Below, piece by piece: positions 10,731 to 22,081 of a stretch of 64,000 bases of DNA. The notes under the pieces were generated by a model. That model was not told where the DNA came from. It ran no database searches and was given only the letters and a program-made list of their open reading frames with translations. Position 1 is the stretch's first letter. Every line of letters begins with the position of its first letter. Location of the stretch: NCBI GenBank assembly GCA_010015805.1, contig ML978127.1, positions 744,001 to 808,000 on the forward strand. Reading direction: 5' to 3'. The stretch is from Rhizodiscina lignyota (lineage: Eukaryota > Ascomycota > Dothideomycetes > Aulographales > Rhizodiscinaceae). Position numbers and translations under genes: made by a program.

Positions 10731-12844
10731 CTTTTTTCCAGAGAGCGTATTAGCGAGGATAGCCGACGTCTGCTGTCTCCGATTGCGGCAGCGTCCTCTA
10801 CAGCATCAATTGAGGAGTGAAGAAGGGGTGAAGCAAAGGGAGGATGATATCGTACACGCGCAAAAGATTGAAATTGTTTTCTTCCCGCAAAATTCTCGAG
10901 GGTCGCTGTGCTGGCTTGGTTTGTTGATTTTACATCAGACCTCCATCAGTCTCGTCGCGGGGGAGCTTCCCCGTGCTCCGATGCTTTTGACCGGGGGTTC
11001 AGGGCGCAAGTGGGTAGCTATAATGTCCAGAAAGCAGAAAACCTTAAATGTTTATGTCAGCTTTGCCTTCTCTGTGCACAGTATCGATGTCCGCAGCTTT
11101 ATTAGAGTTAAGTCAATTCTTTAGGCCTTTTTTTGCAAAAAGGAAGGTGCTATAAGTAGTATTCTAGATTATGAAGCGAAGTAGCTTTTAAAAAAGACAA
11201 AACCATAAACTTCAGGTGGAAGAAGTCGTGATCTATAGTAGGATAATCTATACGTTGATCTGCACGTGACTGAAGAGGCTAAACCAAGTCGGCCTTAGTC
11301 AGGCTTGACGGTCTAGACATTATAACGAAAGCCCTCAGGGGCCGCAGCCGTGGTTATCGTCTACCGAGCTTCTCGCCATCTCTCGCCATCTCCGATGCCC
11401 GAGCTTACTGCTTGTGCTTCTCAAAGCTTTCTTATCAACTTTGAAGCGACTTCGCTGCATTCGCCGAATTCGCTGCCGCAAAGATGAGAAAATGATTCGC
11501 AAAAGAGAGTATGGTCCGAAATCTCGCCGCAACCGAAGGTGCTAAGGAATTCGGGCGAATGGGCCTCATGAGATCGGGCATTACTTGTAGCGCCGACCAG
11601 ACGCCCCTTAGCAGTATTTTTCTGAAGGAGAAGAGCAAAATAATCTATGTTGAACATTCACAAGGGTAAGCTCCGATCCTAGCTTGCTTATAATTCAACA
11701 GCAGTTCAATTGGAGATATTCCTTCCTCGAGCTTAGCGACAGTGACACAGAAGGTACCCCGATGCTCCACCTTGCTCCAGGCTGCTTGAGCTTCGCCGAG
11801 TGATTGAGCTTGCTTCTGCTTGCTTCTTCAGTTTCTTCTATGTATCCGGCACCAAACAAAACTATGATATGTGCTCCAAGTCAGGGCTTTCTTCAGTCTA
11901 TTCAGTCTGCCTTCTTATTCTACAATATTGCTCTCTTCCAGTCTTCCTCTTCTTGCCTGATCATGAAAGCGATATCATCACTAATTAAGTTTGTGTATAG
12001 CTTGCTCGGGCTACTCATCTGATTTGCTGACGACTGTCATGTTTTGATCTTGGGGTCATAAGTCAGAGTCACCGAAATTGGGCCAGCGAGTTCTTTGTTA
12101 GAGTCGAGAAGTCGCCGAATTCAGACACCACGAAGTTCTCGTCCCGAGTTGCTTTCCTTTGTCTAGCAGGCGCTTAATTAGTCCAACCACACCCGTGGAT
12201 AATGCGTGCGAAAGTTGTTCTTGCACTTCCGATTAACGAGACTCCCGCCCTGAGTCCAGACTGTTCAATACTAACTGTACGCCAGTTTACGCATAGAATG
12301 GATCGTGGCTTGGCCGCACGAGATCAAAGATTGAGCTGACTTGGAATTTTCTTCCGCATAGGACTGCTCGAACCTCTGTTAACGAAGCAGCTTTCTAGGA
12401 TTAATTATATATCAGCTGTTCGACTACCAACGTCTATTGGTTGCTCAGATGTTTCAGGCATGGTGTTGACTACGCCCGCAAACGTCACTAACACCAGTAT
12501 CTACGGAAGCTAACGGTTTGACAAAGGGTGTCAAAACACGCTAAACATGATGCAGATCACATAACAAAAAACACTCCACGCTCCTCGGAGATGCAGAACT
12601 TTTTACAACACCTCTTCCCTCCACCACACACCTTTCCCATAACGAAAGCTGCGTCCTGGTCAGTGCGACAACAAACGTCATATTCAGCGTCGTGAATTGT
12701 TTTTCATTGTAGTTGTGTGTCCTTCGACTTGGTTAATCTGCATCAGCCGCTACTCTCATCATGTATAGAAATACCAGAACCCGTGGACAGAGAGACACGC
12801 GCTCTCTCGCGCTCCCATCGCCGTGCGGCATCATCTTCAAGCTC
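10731..12844. other. Gene-poor stretch, possibly decayed sequence
   Basis: No gene recognised. The first part should be the 5' region of the methylcitrate dehydratase gene and the last part the promoter of the DUF6604 gene. Between about 11.1 and 12.5 kb the sequence is richer in A and T than its neighbours, with frequent stops and a duplicated TCTCGCCATC. It could be old decayed repeat DNA, but I recognise no element. Confidence 0.4.
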
Positions 12845-15331
12845 ATGGCATCTACTACGGACTTCCGCCGGCCTATTCAATACAAGGCGAAGAATGAAAA
12901 ATTCGTGTCCTGGCTCCGAGATCAGGCTCGTAAGCTCAAAATCAAGCAGCCAACAGGTGTCTCCGAGGAAAACAAAAGCGCAAGTTTGACGACGGAACAA
13001 CTGAAACACCTGGCTGCAGATGTGGCGGAAGCACTCCCGCAAAACACCCCTATACCTCCACATGTCTTCTATCTGCTCGAAGGTGTAATTCGAGACCGAA
13101 AGGCGGCCGCACAATGGCACCAAGAACTCGCGCCACCATTTACGTCCAAGACTCATGCCAGCAATAAGCGACATAAATATTTCATCAAAGTCCTCGAAGA
13201 TATTCTGCACGCACTACGAAAGGCCAGAGGCAACGAAGCGGCTCGACGACAGAAGAAATTGAAGCGCGACCAAGATGCTCTCCTAGTTAACGAGACAACA
13301 CGGCCCGTGAGGGAACTTCAGAACATGTACGAACCTCTGGAAGTCTTTTCAGTTTCACCAGAGGATACGGAACCGGAAGTACAGCCCGAGGACGATAAAG
13401 GTGATTGGGATACGGAAGAGACCGATGCGGATGATAGCAACTCGAACCCGATTTTCGACTCAAAGCCGGCGGATGACGATCGTTTCTGTGCTATTCTCAG
13501 CTTTTTCAAAGATTTTGCAAGACTGCGATTCTTTGTACGCAACACTTGGACCGACTATCGACGCCACAAGATCAGCTTGACAAATGCAGCGACGCTTACT
13601 CGTCTCGCAACGCTCCTCGCCGGAGACAAGGTCGTGGAGCTCTACGAATCCCCGCACGCATTCTCTGGCATGAACGGCGTCGCAGAATTCCTTCAAAAAT
13701 ATCTCCATCCAGATGCCACTCCCTTACATCTCTGCAAAGTACCTCCGGAGCTGCAACCAATGTCCAAAGATGAACTTTTCGAGTCACACATGTTCTGTTA
13801 CAGTTCATTCAAGGCACTTCTCGAGGTTCAAGATCAGGTGATCTTGGCAATGGATGAACTTCGTGTTCGCGAGAAATTCAGCATGTCTGCAGAGGAGTTA
13901 ATCGCTCAGAGGCGATCCAAATTGAACCCAGTGGTGCTCAAAGCCCATAGAGATGAGTATCTCATGGACGTCGCGATGCATGTGGTTGGGGCAATCTCTT
14001 CTGCTTCCCACAGAAATGAGGATCTCAAAGAGCTTCCCAACACCCTGGAGTTGCTCGCCCCAGTGATGGCGCTCTTGCTGAACCACCGCTTGATTGGCGT
14101 AGATTTCCTCTCGTTCGTCATGTTCACACTGCAGGGAGAGGTGAGGAAAGGCATCGGCCATTCAAGCGGAGCTGCATATGAAGACTTCAAGACGAACATA
14201 CACGAAATCATGCGGAGCGTTATCGCCTGGAACGTGCCTCGGATCGGCTTGGATAAGCTCCTCGCTACTATGAAAAGCGATTTTGCGCGTACGCTGCGGT
14301 CTTTCGATTTTGTGCCGGCGAGATTATTATACGATATAACCAGATATCTGCCAGGCAAGGATTCACCCGGTCCACAGCTGAGCCCTGAACAGATGTCAGG
14401 CGCCTCGCATATCGAATGGCTTCTGAAGGAAAATCCTTACCTCTCCGGCACCTTCTTGAAGATGAATCACTGGAAGTGTCAAGATTATGGCATCGAACAG
14501 GCGAACGAAAGCCTGGCCGTTCACGTTCTAGTCCATCTCTACGTCGCTTGCAGGCAACTCGGAATACTCAAGAAAGCTTGGCAGCTACTGGACGACCTCA
14601 TCGAGGTACAGGGTGAGCAGTATCTATTCTTCGGTGGCTTGCCAACAAACGCACACGAAAGCTTCGTCAAGTTTGGCTTGGCGTTCTCAATGGACCTCAA
14701 GACTCTCAAGCAGGGAGTCGGTCCAGATGAGATAGCCAGGCTTTCCTTGCATGGCAAAGTCAAACGGAGCTACCGTCACACGGATCTCGAACGCATTGCT
14801 TGGGACAAGTGCGATTCGAACGGGCAGAATGGATGGGTTCACATATTCCAGCTGCTGAAAGAGGACCCGGAACCGGATGCGGAGAAGAACGGGAAGCACC
14901 AGCACCAGCGCCCAGCGCCCGTCAGTGAGAGTGAAGCGCTAAAGAGAGTGACGATGCGCCTGAAGAGAGACGAGAAGAGCTCATCTTTCGACTACATCAG
15001 GCTTTGCGCTCGAGCTCGACAGGTTTTACGATTGGTGGACGAAACTCCCCAAATCAAGAACCTGGTTGATGGGGCAATCGGAAGATCGAGGATCCCTCCG
15101 GCCGTATTTCAGCACAACGAGCAGGCGCGATATGTGATGAATGGATTCGTTGTGCTGAAGCCGGCCGCTGGCTCGTACAGGTACCTGGAAGAGGTCAGCG
15201 ATCGTATTTCGCACGTAGCGCAGTTTGATGAAAGGCTGCAGGAGGCTGGGGTCTCTCAGGACCCCCGAAGTTATGAGGAGGCGGAGGAAATGGCGAGAAG
15301 TGTGCTTGATGCCGAATTGGCGCAGAAATAG
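12845..15331 (+). CDS. Large DUF6604-type protein
   Basis: A single-exon protein of 828 residues from the ATG at 12845, or 856 from an in-frame ATG at 12761. I prefer the second start because the conserved part begins almost at once. IQYKAKNEKFVSWLRDQA (about residues 11-28) matches the YK.....F..WL opening of the fungal DUF6604 domain. A basic segment with HKYFIKVLEDILHALR follows at about 115-130, which is the rest of the domain. After an acidic linker (about 190-220) there is a long, mostly helical region without motifs I know. Family members are Pezizomycotina-specific and of unknown role. The C terminus has a basic stretch and no membrane segment, so the protein is probably cytosolic or nuclear. 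Confidence 0.7.
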   Translation: MASTTDFRRPIQYKAKNEKFVSWLRDQARKLKIKQPTGVSEENKSASLTTEQLKHLAADVAEALPQNTPIPPHVFYLLEGVIRDRKAAAQWHQELAPPFTSKTHASNKRHKYFIKVLEDILHALRKARGNEAARRQKKLKRDQDALLVNETTRPVRELQNMYEPLEVFSVSPEDTEPEVQPEDDKGDWDTEETDADDSNSNPIFDSKPADDDRFCAILSFFKDFARLRFFVRNTWTDYRRHKISLTNAATLTRLATLLAGDKVVELYESPHAFSGMNGVAEFLQKYLHPDATPLHLCKVPPELQPMSKDELFESHMFCYSSFKALLEVQDQVILAMDELRVREKFSMSAEELIAQRRSKLNPVVLKAHRDEYLMDVAMHVVGAISSASHRNEDLKELPNTLELLAPVMALLLNHRLIGVDFLSFVMFTLQGEVRKGIGHSSGAAYEDFKTNIHEIMRSVIAWNVPRIGLDKLLATMKSDFARTLRSFDFVPARLLYDITRYLPGKDSPGPQLSPEQMSGASHIEWLLKENPYLSGTFLKMNHWKCQDYGIEQANESLAVHVLVHLYVACRQLGILKKAWQLLDDLIEVQGEQYLFFGGLPTNAHESFVKFGLAFSMDLKTLKQGVGPDEIARLSLHGKVKRSYRHTDLERIAWDKCDSNGQNGWVHIFQLLKEDPEPDAEKNGKHQHQRPAPVSESEALKRVTMRLKRDEKSSSFDYIRLCARARQVLRLVDETPQIKNLVDGAIGRSRIPPAVFQHNEQARYVMNGFVVLKPAAGSYRYLEEVSDRISHVAQFDERLQEAGVSQDPRSYEEAEEMARSVLDAELAQK

Positions 15332-16695
15332 CTTTCATATTTCAGTTAAGAGAGCGTAAGTGTAGCGTACAGCATAGGAGCAGTTAGCTCCTCGCGAGCT
15401 TATCAGAGCCGCAATGCCATCTGTTTTCCACGCCCACGAGAAGTAAACCTTCTAAGGCAGACCTGCTAAGTTACTCCTTGACAACCTCGAATGTGAACTC
15501 GTAGATACGCGGAAGCTTCCTAGAAGTGCTAAAGGTAGCTATAATAGAGTGGCTCGGTGGGCTGTTCGCTCTCTGGAAACTACTCCGTAGCTTCGTGGCG
15601 TTACATATGCATTGCCCGCCAGCTCCGCCAATGCAGAAGTAGGATGGATGCGATACGGCCATCTCGCGCTTTAGTCGTCGCAGCGGCAAATGGATATGTC
15701 TACTGTGCTACACAAATTGCGGAACGAGTTGCTACTGAACTCAGCGGACTCTGTGTATGATGGGATATCGGTATGGCTTGTATTGTTTACGGTACGGTTT
15801 AGAAAATCCCGTAGGTTACGATATGGGGTACGGACAGGCACTGACAAAGCGCGAAATATGGAAATCTCCGAAGTTAATTTCGCACCTCTTGAGCGATCTC
15901 GGCGTATAATTAAACAAGCGCTCGGTCTACAGCTGTGCCCAACCTGTGTACGAATTGAACTAACAAATATTTAAGCATTTCCTCTTGTTTGACCTTACAT
16001 AAGCTGTACTGAAGCGTAACCTGTTACCTGAATTTTCACGTCTTGGCACAATGTAGTTGGATGGATCCGCGTATAAGTGAACGAGCGCTACACGTACAGC
16101 AAGGGAACTGTTTAAAAAAGACGAGAAGGAATTTTTAGTGCTGTTCCTGCTTCTGCGAATCGCCGTGGACCGGAAAGGCATGCCCAATGCAATCAGTCGG
16201 CGGCTGACGGCAATAAATTTCCGGACTTTCACGATCCACAATTTTTTTCGTCCCTCAGAGGACCCCTCCATTTTGTCATGGCACGCGAACATTTTCGCCT
16301 CCTGAGGCGCTTCATACGACCAATTCAGAGGTCGCAACTTATATTCGCTGATATGGCACTCAGCCATGATGTCCATTGACCATCTACGCCCCTTCCCAAC
16401 CGTTTAGACTCTCCCCAGCTTCGATTGGATTCCTCGACCCGCAAACAGCCGCGGCGGTAAAAGTTTGAACCTCTCTCGTCGTACGTAGTACGTATTAATC
16501 ATCCCTTGGCCACCATTTGTTTGCGTGATGATTTGTATTTCCAAAAAGATGTTAGACTTCTGAATCTGCTGAAGAAAATCACATTTCCTGACTTGCCTTT
16601 GTCTTCTGGAATCGTACTCCCTATCCAAAGCAGCTCGAGCATTCGACTAAGAGCTTTATAGAGACTAGGATCAGGATCCAGATATTCTCGACATC
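15332..16695. other. Intergenic stretch without a gene
   Basis: Between the DUF6604 gene and the purine gene, both on +. Several short open frames exist on each strand but none is ATG-started with recognisable content. The last few hundred bases form the promoter and 5' leader of the amidophosphoribosyltransferase gene. Confidence 0.5.
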
Positions 16696-18748
16696 ATGTG
16701 CGGAATCATAGGTGTAATGCACGCAGATCCAGAGTCCAACCTGGGTTAGTCTCACTATTCATTCTTCGCGCTCTACCATTCAGCCTTCCTGCTCGGGATG
16801 CAAGCTTACAGTCGACAGCTGCATACGAATGTCACGACGCTCTCTACCTTCTTCAGCACCGCGGCCAGGATGCTTGCGGGATTACAAGCTGCGGACCTGG
16901 AGGGCGCATATACCAGAACAAGGGCAATGGAATGGCATCAAAGGTGTTCAAGGAGGGCGCCACGGTTGGAGATCTCCCTGGATATATGGCTCTTGGGCAT
17001 TTGCGCTATCCGACTGCGGGCAGCAGCGCAAATTCCGAAGCGCAGCCTTTCTATGTCAATAGCCCGTACGGCATATGCTTTACCCATAACGGCAACCTCA
17101 TAAATGCGCCAGAATTAAAGAGATTCCTTGACAAGGAGGCGCATCGGCACATTAATACCGACAGTGACAGCGAGCTCATGCTAAACATATTCGCGAGTGA
17201 GCTGAATGAGACCGGCAAATCGAGAGTCAACGCCGACGATATATTCGCTGCGCTAGAGCGCACTTCTCAGAGATGCGTTGGGGGCTGGGCGTGTACTGCA
17301 ATGCTAGCGGGTACGTGATTGATAGCAGTTTGGTATTAGGCCCAACTAAACTAGTATCAGGTTTCGGTCTCATTGGGTTTCGAGATCCGCACGGAATCCG
17401 ACCCATCGTTCTCGGATCCAAACCATCAGAAACAGTCCCGAACACAACCGATTACATGCTCGCGAGCGAGTCTGTTGCACTGACGCAATGCGGATATAAA
17501 ACGTTCGTCGATATCAGGCCGGGACAAGCAGTTATCCTCGAGAAGGGGAGGCCGCCCGTGTTCCATCAAGTTGCGCCGCAACTCGCATATGCGCCTGACA
17601 TATTCGAGTATGTCTACTTCGCAAGACCCGACTCGGTCATCGACGGGATCGACGTCGATGAGAGCCGCCGTAATATGGGCTTCCGTCTCGCAGATACCAT
17701 TAGGAACCAGCTGGGCGAAGAGTTGCTTGCAGACATCGACGTTGTCATGCCGATTCCTGAGACCAGCATTACTAGCGCTTTGTGCGTTGCTGAGAGCTTG
17801 GGCAAGCCATACGTCCAAGGATTCGTCAAGAATCGATACATTTTCCGAACTTTCATTATGCCGAACCAGAAGATGCGACAGAAAGGCGTACGCGCAAAGC
17901 TCAACCCAATGAAGAAGAAGTTCGAGGGGAAGAACGTTCTTCTTGTTGACGATAGCATCGTACGAGGCACAACAAGTAGAGAAATCGTACTGATGGCTCG
18001 AGAAGCTGGTGCAAAGAAAGTCATCTTTACCAGCTGCGCACCGCCTATCACCAACGCCCATATCTACGGCATAGACCTTGCAGTACCGTCTGAACTTATC
18101 GCACACTCAAGGACGCCCGAGGCGATTGCAAAACACATTGGTGCAGACGCTGTCATCTATCAGAACTTGCCTGATCTCATCACCGCATGCGCTGAGGCTG
18201 CGCTGGACCCATCTGACCCCAAAAATCCTAAGAACTTCGAAGTTGGCGTAAGGCACTCTCTCTTTCCATTTCGTTAACTAGTACTGACATACTTTAGGTC
18301 TTCTGTGGGAAATACATCACTCCAGGTAAACATCCATCCAGCAAGTCTTGTGGAGAACGACTGCTTACTAATATGTATAGTCGACGATCAATACTTTGTA
18401 CATCTGGAGCGCATCAGGAGTAAAGCCGCCTCTCGTAAAGCCGCGGAGCGCGCACGCCGTATGGTCGCCGACAATGCAGCCATCAGCAACACCGCGGAGA
18501 GCTATTTCGACCACAAGCACGTTCTCGAAGCCTTCGAGTCTTCACCCGTTAGCCTGGTCAGCGGACTTACTGGAATGACTTTGCTTAATGGAAATGGGCA
18601 AACGCAAGCTGGTAATAGCACTGGTCTGAACACTGAATCAGCAATGACCGCGCCAACGACTCCCGGTGCACTGACAGATGCTGAGAGGCGGGTTACGCAG
18701 AGCCAGGATATCAGTTTACACAATCTAAATGATTATGCAAGCCCATGA
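16696..18748 (+). CDS. ADE4: Amidophosphoribosyltransferase (glutamine PRPP amidotransferase)
   Basis: This 607-residue enzyme makes 5-phosphoribosylamine from PRPP and glutamine, the first committed step of purine synthesis in the cytosol. Five exons: 16696-16744, 16819-17310, 17361-18247, 18298-18325 (28 bases) and 18381-18748. The start MCGIIGV gives the processed N-terminal Cys nucleophile of class II glutamine amidotransferases. [21 protein letters not shown] and FTHNGN form the glutaminase pocket. [18 protein letters not shown] is the PRPP-binding loop of type I phosphoribosyltransferases. The tiny fourth exon codes VFCGKYITP, which is conserved and confirms the splicing. The C-terminal 120 residues are low-complexity and longer than in bacteria. 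Converges with the bHLH gene. Confidence 0.96.
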
Positions 18749-19580
18749 TATCACGGGACTGGACTCTTGGCGTTAACGGGATTCTGGGCACATCATAAGT
18801 GGAATTTACTCGAGCACTGTTCAGTGGTGGCGGTTTGATTCATAGTTGCAATGGGCACCCTCACTAGGTAGAATGAGGATGATCGCGAGGTCGGCTTCTT
18901 GCAGAATTAACCCTGTGATGATAGACAATGAAAGCAATTTCAACCCATTTCCTCCTCTCTCGAGGACTTTTCTCAGCGACGATTATGTGTAACAGCCAAA
19001 ATTTGTTGTGTTGAATTAATTGGAGAGGGAAGCCTCCCAATCCCTAACGTCCCTTATTGAACCAGACGCAGACAACGAACCAGATGATGCAAAACGAGAA
19101 TATGGCACGGATCTAAGCTTGCGTCCTCCAGTGCGAAGCAAGACTACTGAGCTCAGCAATAGTGCCTATGAATGATTCGCCGATTGCATCAAGCAAGCCA
19201 TAGACTCGATATATCACTCAACCAACCTTTTCCAACGCGGAGAAGAACACTCTAGAAGAAAGTATAATTACAAAACACTCCTCTGTGGAGAATCTCGCGA
19301 CGGAGTTATATTCTAGTGCATACATAGTGAAGAAAATATTTTACATTACGATACATGACGCTTTCATTAGACACGTCAGGAGATAATCCTCTTCGGGCTG
19401 ACATAGAGTCCAAGCCACACTGTGCGACATCAAACGATAGTAGTACACTAAGCTTTTTTTTCCATGGTCTTCCGTACCATTCTACCCAACCATTGACATA
19501 TGACCTGTTGAATGGCCGGAATTGCTCCTGCTGAAATTTAACATCAAAATTTTTCAGTCTCCAGCCTTCAATCCGGTGAC
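18749..19580. other. Convergent 3' intergenic region
   Basis: This 832-base gap lies between the 3' ends of the purine gene (+) and the bHLH gene (-). It is AT-leaning and should hold both 3' untranslated regions. I see no gene. Confidence 0.5.
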
Positions 19581-20915
19581 TCAACCAAGAATTTCACATA
19601 CTCCACACTTCCTTCTCGGCTTCCCCCTAGCACCAACAAGTTGATAGATCCCCTCCATTTGCACTTTCAGGCTCTCGTTCGCTTCTAACACTCGATCCCT
19701 CTCGCGCTCCAGCTGTTTAATGTAGCTGGTCGCACCCGAAAGGATCTCAGCCTTTGACCGCTTGTAGAGCGCCGACGCTGTCGCAGGATCTTCCATGTCA
19801 GCGTTGCCGCCGTCACCGTCACAGGTCGATGATCCCGCGTCTCTGCTGTGGTGCTGCGGCTGCAAGAAAGGAATCGCGCGCCGCAGACTCTCGATCTGTG
19901 TGTTTATTGACTCACGATATTTGCGCTCTATTTGATGATGTGGTGTTCTGCCTTTATTGTGAGACGAGGCAGGTTTGGTTGCTTCTTCCTTGGGTTCCGG
20001 CTCTTGAGCTCTCTTGAGTAGAGGCCTGTCCCTGCCAGGCTGAGGTTTGGCTTCGGAGCCTGGTTGATGCTGAGCCCGAGCGGCGGGAGTTGTGTCTCGA
20101 TCCGATACGCTGTCGGCGGACCTATCTCGGCGCCTAGTATGGCAGGGACGTTTGGAAATCCGTGGCCTGCCACCACCAGTCATCTGATCCCAAGAGGAGG
20201 TCCCGGCCAGCGGGCTCTGGGGGAGCTCGGAGAACAGAAGTGGGGTACAGTTGCCACTACACGTCGCCGGGTCCAGGTCTATCATGCTATCAGTGCCCTG
20301 TTGAAAGCGGAAGGATGAATTCCCGCAAACAGCATGAGAGTCTGCTCGAGCTGCATCTCGGTCGCGTTTAATGCCGATAACTCTCTCTTCCGTTATGGGG
20401 GAGATAGGAGGCTCCTGCATGCTACTTGTGGACCCTTGATTGGAAGAGACCATTCGCAATTGATTCGCAAGCAGTGGTTCTAAATCAGTGGTGGCGCCGA
20501 AGATGGAGCTGCCGAGGCATGCTGCCTGGTCTGCAATTGGATCCCTCCATGGTGTCATCCGTTGCGAGTCTACCGTCCCTAAGCGACCTGCAGAGACGAG
20601 AATGTTGCCCTGACGGTGGCTATCTGAAGCACTTGAGCTTGAACTGTAATTGATCGCGCGATACGAGTTGAGCAGATTATTCCCGGTCGCTGTCACGGTG
20701 GGCTGGTTCTTGCCAGCATCGGCAGCACTTAGCGTATCCAGATCTGCATTAGCGAATCCTTGTGGCGACGGTGACGAGTCGAAAGGTGATGCGAAAGACT
20801 GCCGAGTGTATCCGTCTTCAAGGAGAGAATCCCAGTATGAGTCGTAGCTATGATCCACCGGAACGTTCTCGCAGCCTCCACGGAAGTCATACAAATCGAA
20901 GTCCCGTAGTGGCAT
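19581..20915 (-). CDS. bHLH transcription factor, SREBP-type DNA-binding region
   Basis: A predicted nuclear bHLH regulator of 444 residues in one exon. I start it at the ATG at 20915 because upstream in-frame codons begin only with TTG. The basic region and helix 1 read HHQIERKYRESINTQIESLR (about residues 326-345). The Tyr in ERKYR is the SREBP-type replacement of the usual Arg, which lets such factors bind SRE as well as E-box sites. A 35-residue loop with Ser, Asp and Gly precedes helix 2 (SKAEILSGATSYIKQLERER). A short leucine-zipper-like extension follows. The protein ends in RRKCGVCEILG. Unlike true SREBPs there are no membrane helices and no SCAP-binding domain. The N-terminal 320 residues are Ser/Pro/Asp-rich, as in activation regions. 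Targets are unknown. Confidence 0.85.
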   Translation of the reverse strand: MPLRDFDLYDFRGGCENVPVDHSYDSYWDSLLEDGYTRQSFASPFDSSPSPQGFANADLDTLSAADAGKNQPTVTATGNNLLNSYRAINYSSSSSASDSHRQGNILVSAGRLGTVDSQRMTPWRDPIADQAACLGSSIFGATTDLEPLLANQLRMVSSNQGSTSSMQEPPISPITEERVIGIKRDRDAARADSHAVCGNSSFRFQQGTDSMIDLDPATCSGNCTPLLFSELPQSPLAGTSSWDQMTGGGRPRISKRPCHTRRRDRSADSVSDRDTTPAARAQHQPGSEAKPQPGRDRPLLKRAQEPEPKEEATKPASSHNKGRTPHHQIERKYRESINTQIESLRRAIPFLQPQHHSRDAGSSTCDGDGGNADMEDPATASALYKRSKAEILSGATSYIKQLERERDRVLEANESLKVQMEGIYQLVGARGKPRRKCGVCEILG

Positions 20916-22081
20916 GGCCTTGAAATTGAAATTGAACTCGTGTTCTTTTGTTGGTTGGTGCCTGATGTGTCTGTCATTCAGTAGGCACAGTTCTCGAATC
21001 GAGTGGTATTGATGTTCGAGGATGTGCAAAAGAGGACCACGGTATGCGCGGTATCACGCGACTATATCTTTGACGTTACGATCGTAGGGTGACCAAGAGA
21101 TCGGAAGTAGTTTAAGATGATTGAGTTTGAATAGGCATAGATGGTATACGAGATAACGTCGTGGGAGAAGAAAGAGCTCGAAGAATGTCGTCTGCTTTTT
21201 TATTGTTTGAAGATTAACTCGAAGAATGCTGATGATGAAAGGAGATATATCATACTTCTGCGTTGCACATTTCAAGCCGAGCCGCCGAGCAAGGACCCTT
21301 GGATATACGGAGATATCAAATATATCACAAGGTTTAAATGAACACCCAATTACGAAAGAGAGTCCACATGGCTGATCGCCTAGCGTGAACAACACGTGGA
21401 AATATAAAGAATTTCTTGCTTCAGCGTTCCCTTTTGAGGATCCTTGCTCTGCAAGCTGAGCAGTTCGGTCGCTTTCCGGTTTGACGGGAGCACCTGCATC
21501 ATCTGCCTCCTACCGATGATAGCACCCGCATCCAAGAGCATGCATTGCTCGAGCCCAGGAGTACGAATAAGTGTGAAGGCGATCCAATTGCAAGATATAA
21601 AAGTGGGGCGTAGGGCCGGGGAAGGTTCTGGTCGTAAGTAGCAAGTCATGGGCGTTATGATGAATATCGGAGAGTTCCGCAGCGGTGGTCGGAGGTAGCT
21701 CCGCTGCCCAGGATATTCTGCAACAACATGGCCTGATAATATGGCATGCTATCATGCCTCCATTGCTTCTCGGCTGTTCCGACGGGGCTTTACTGCCGAA
21801 AGAAAGTTCGAGCAGGTAATGCCAAATCCGCGACGGGGAGTATGGAGCATGCAATTCGGCACTCCTCAAGCCCCTTGAAGACAATTTCACATGGGGAGCA
21901 ATTCGAGGGTACACTCGGTGTCTCCGCGTGAAAGCGATCCCGACGAAACGAGCAGAGGATGACTTGCCGGGCCGAGTTGCCTATAGAACGGTGCCAATGA
22001 TGAAAGCTCCAAGGCTTCGACGGTGAGATCTGACAGCCTGTGAGAACATCGCTCCCAATCATACAGACATTCCCAATTCAT
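20916..22081. other. Intergenic stretch without a gene
   Basis: This is upstream of the bHLH gene (which reads left) and downstream of the SRP receptor gene (3' end at 22082). It should contain the bHLH promoter. Open frames on either strand are short and without recognisable content. Confidence 0.5.

Noticed and set aside
17426-18106. 226-codon open frame on - within the purine gene
   Set aside because: Antisense shadow of amidophosphoribosyltransferase exon 3.
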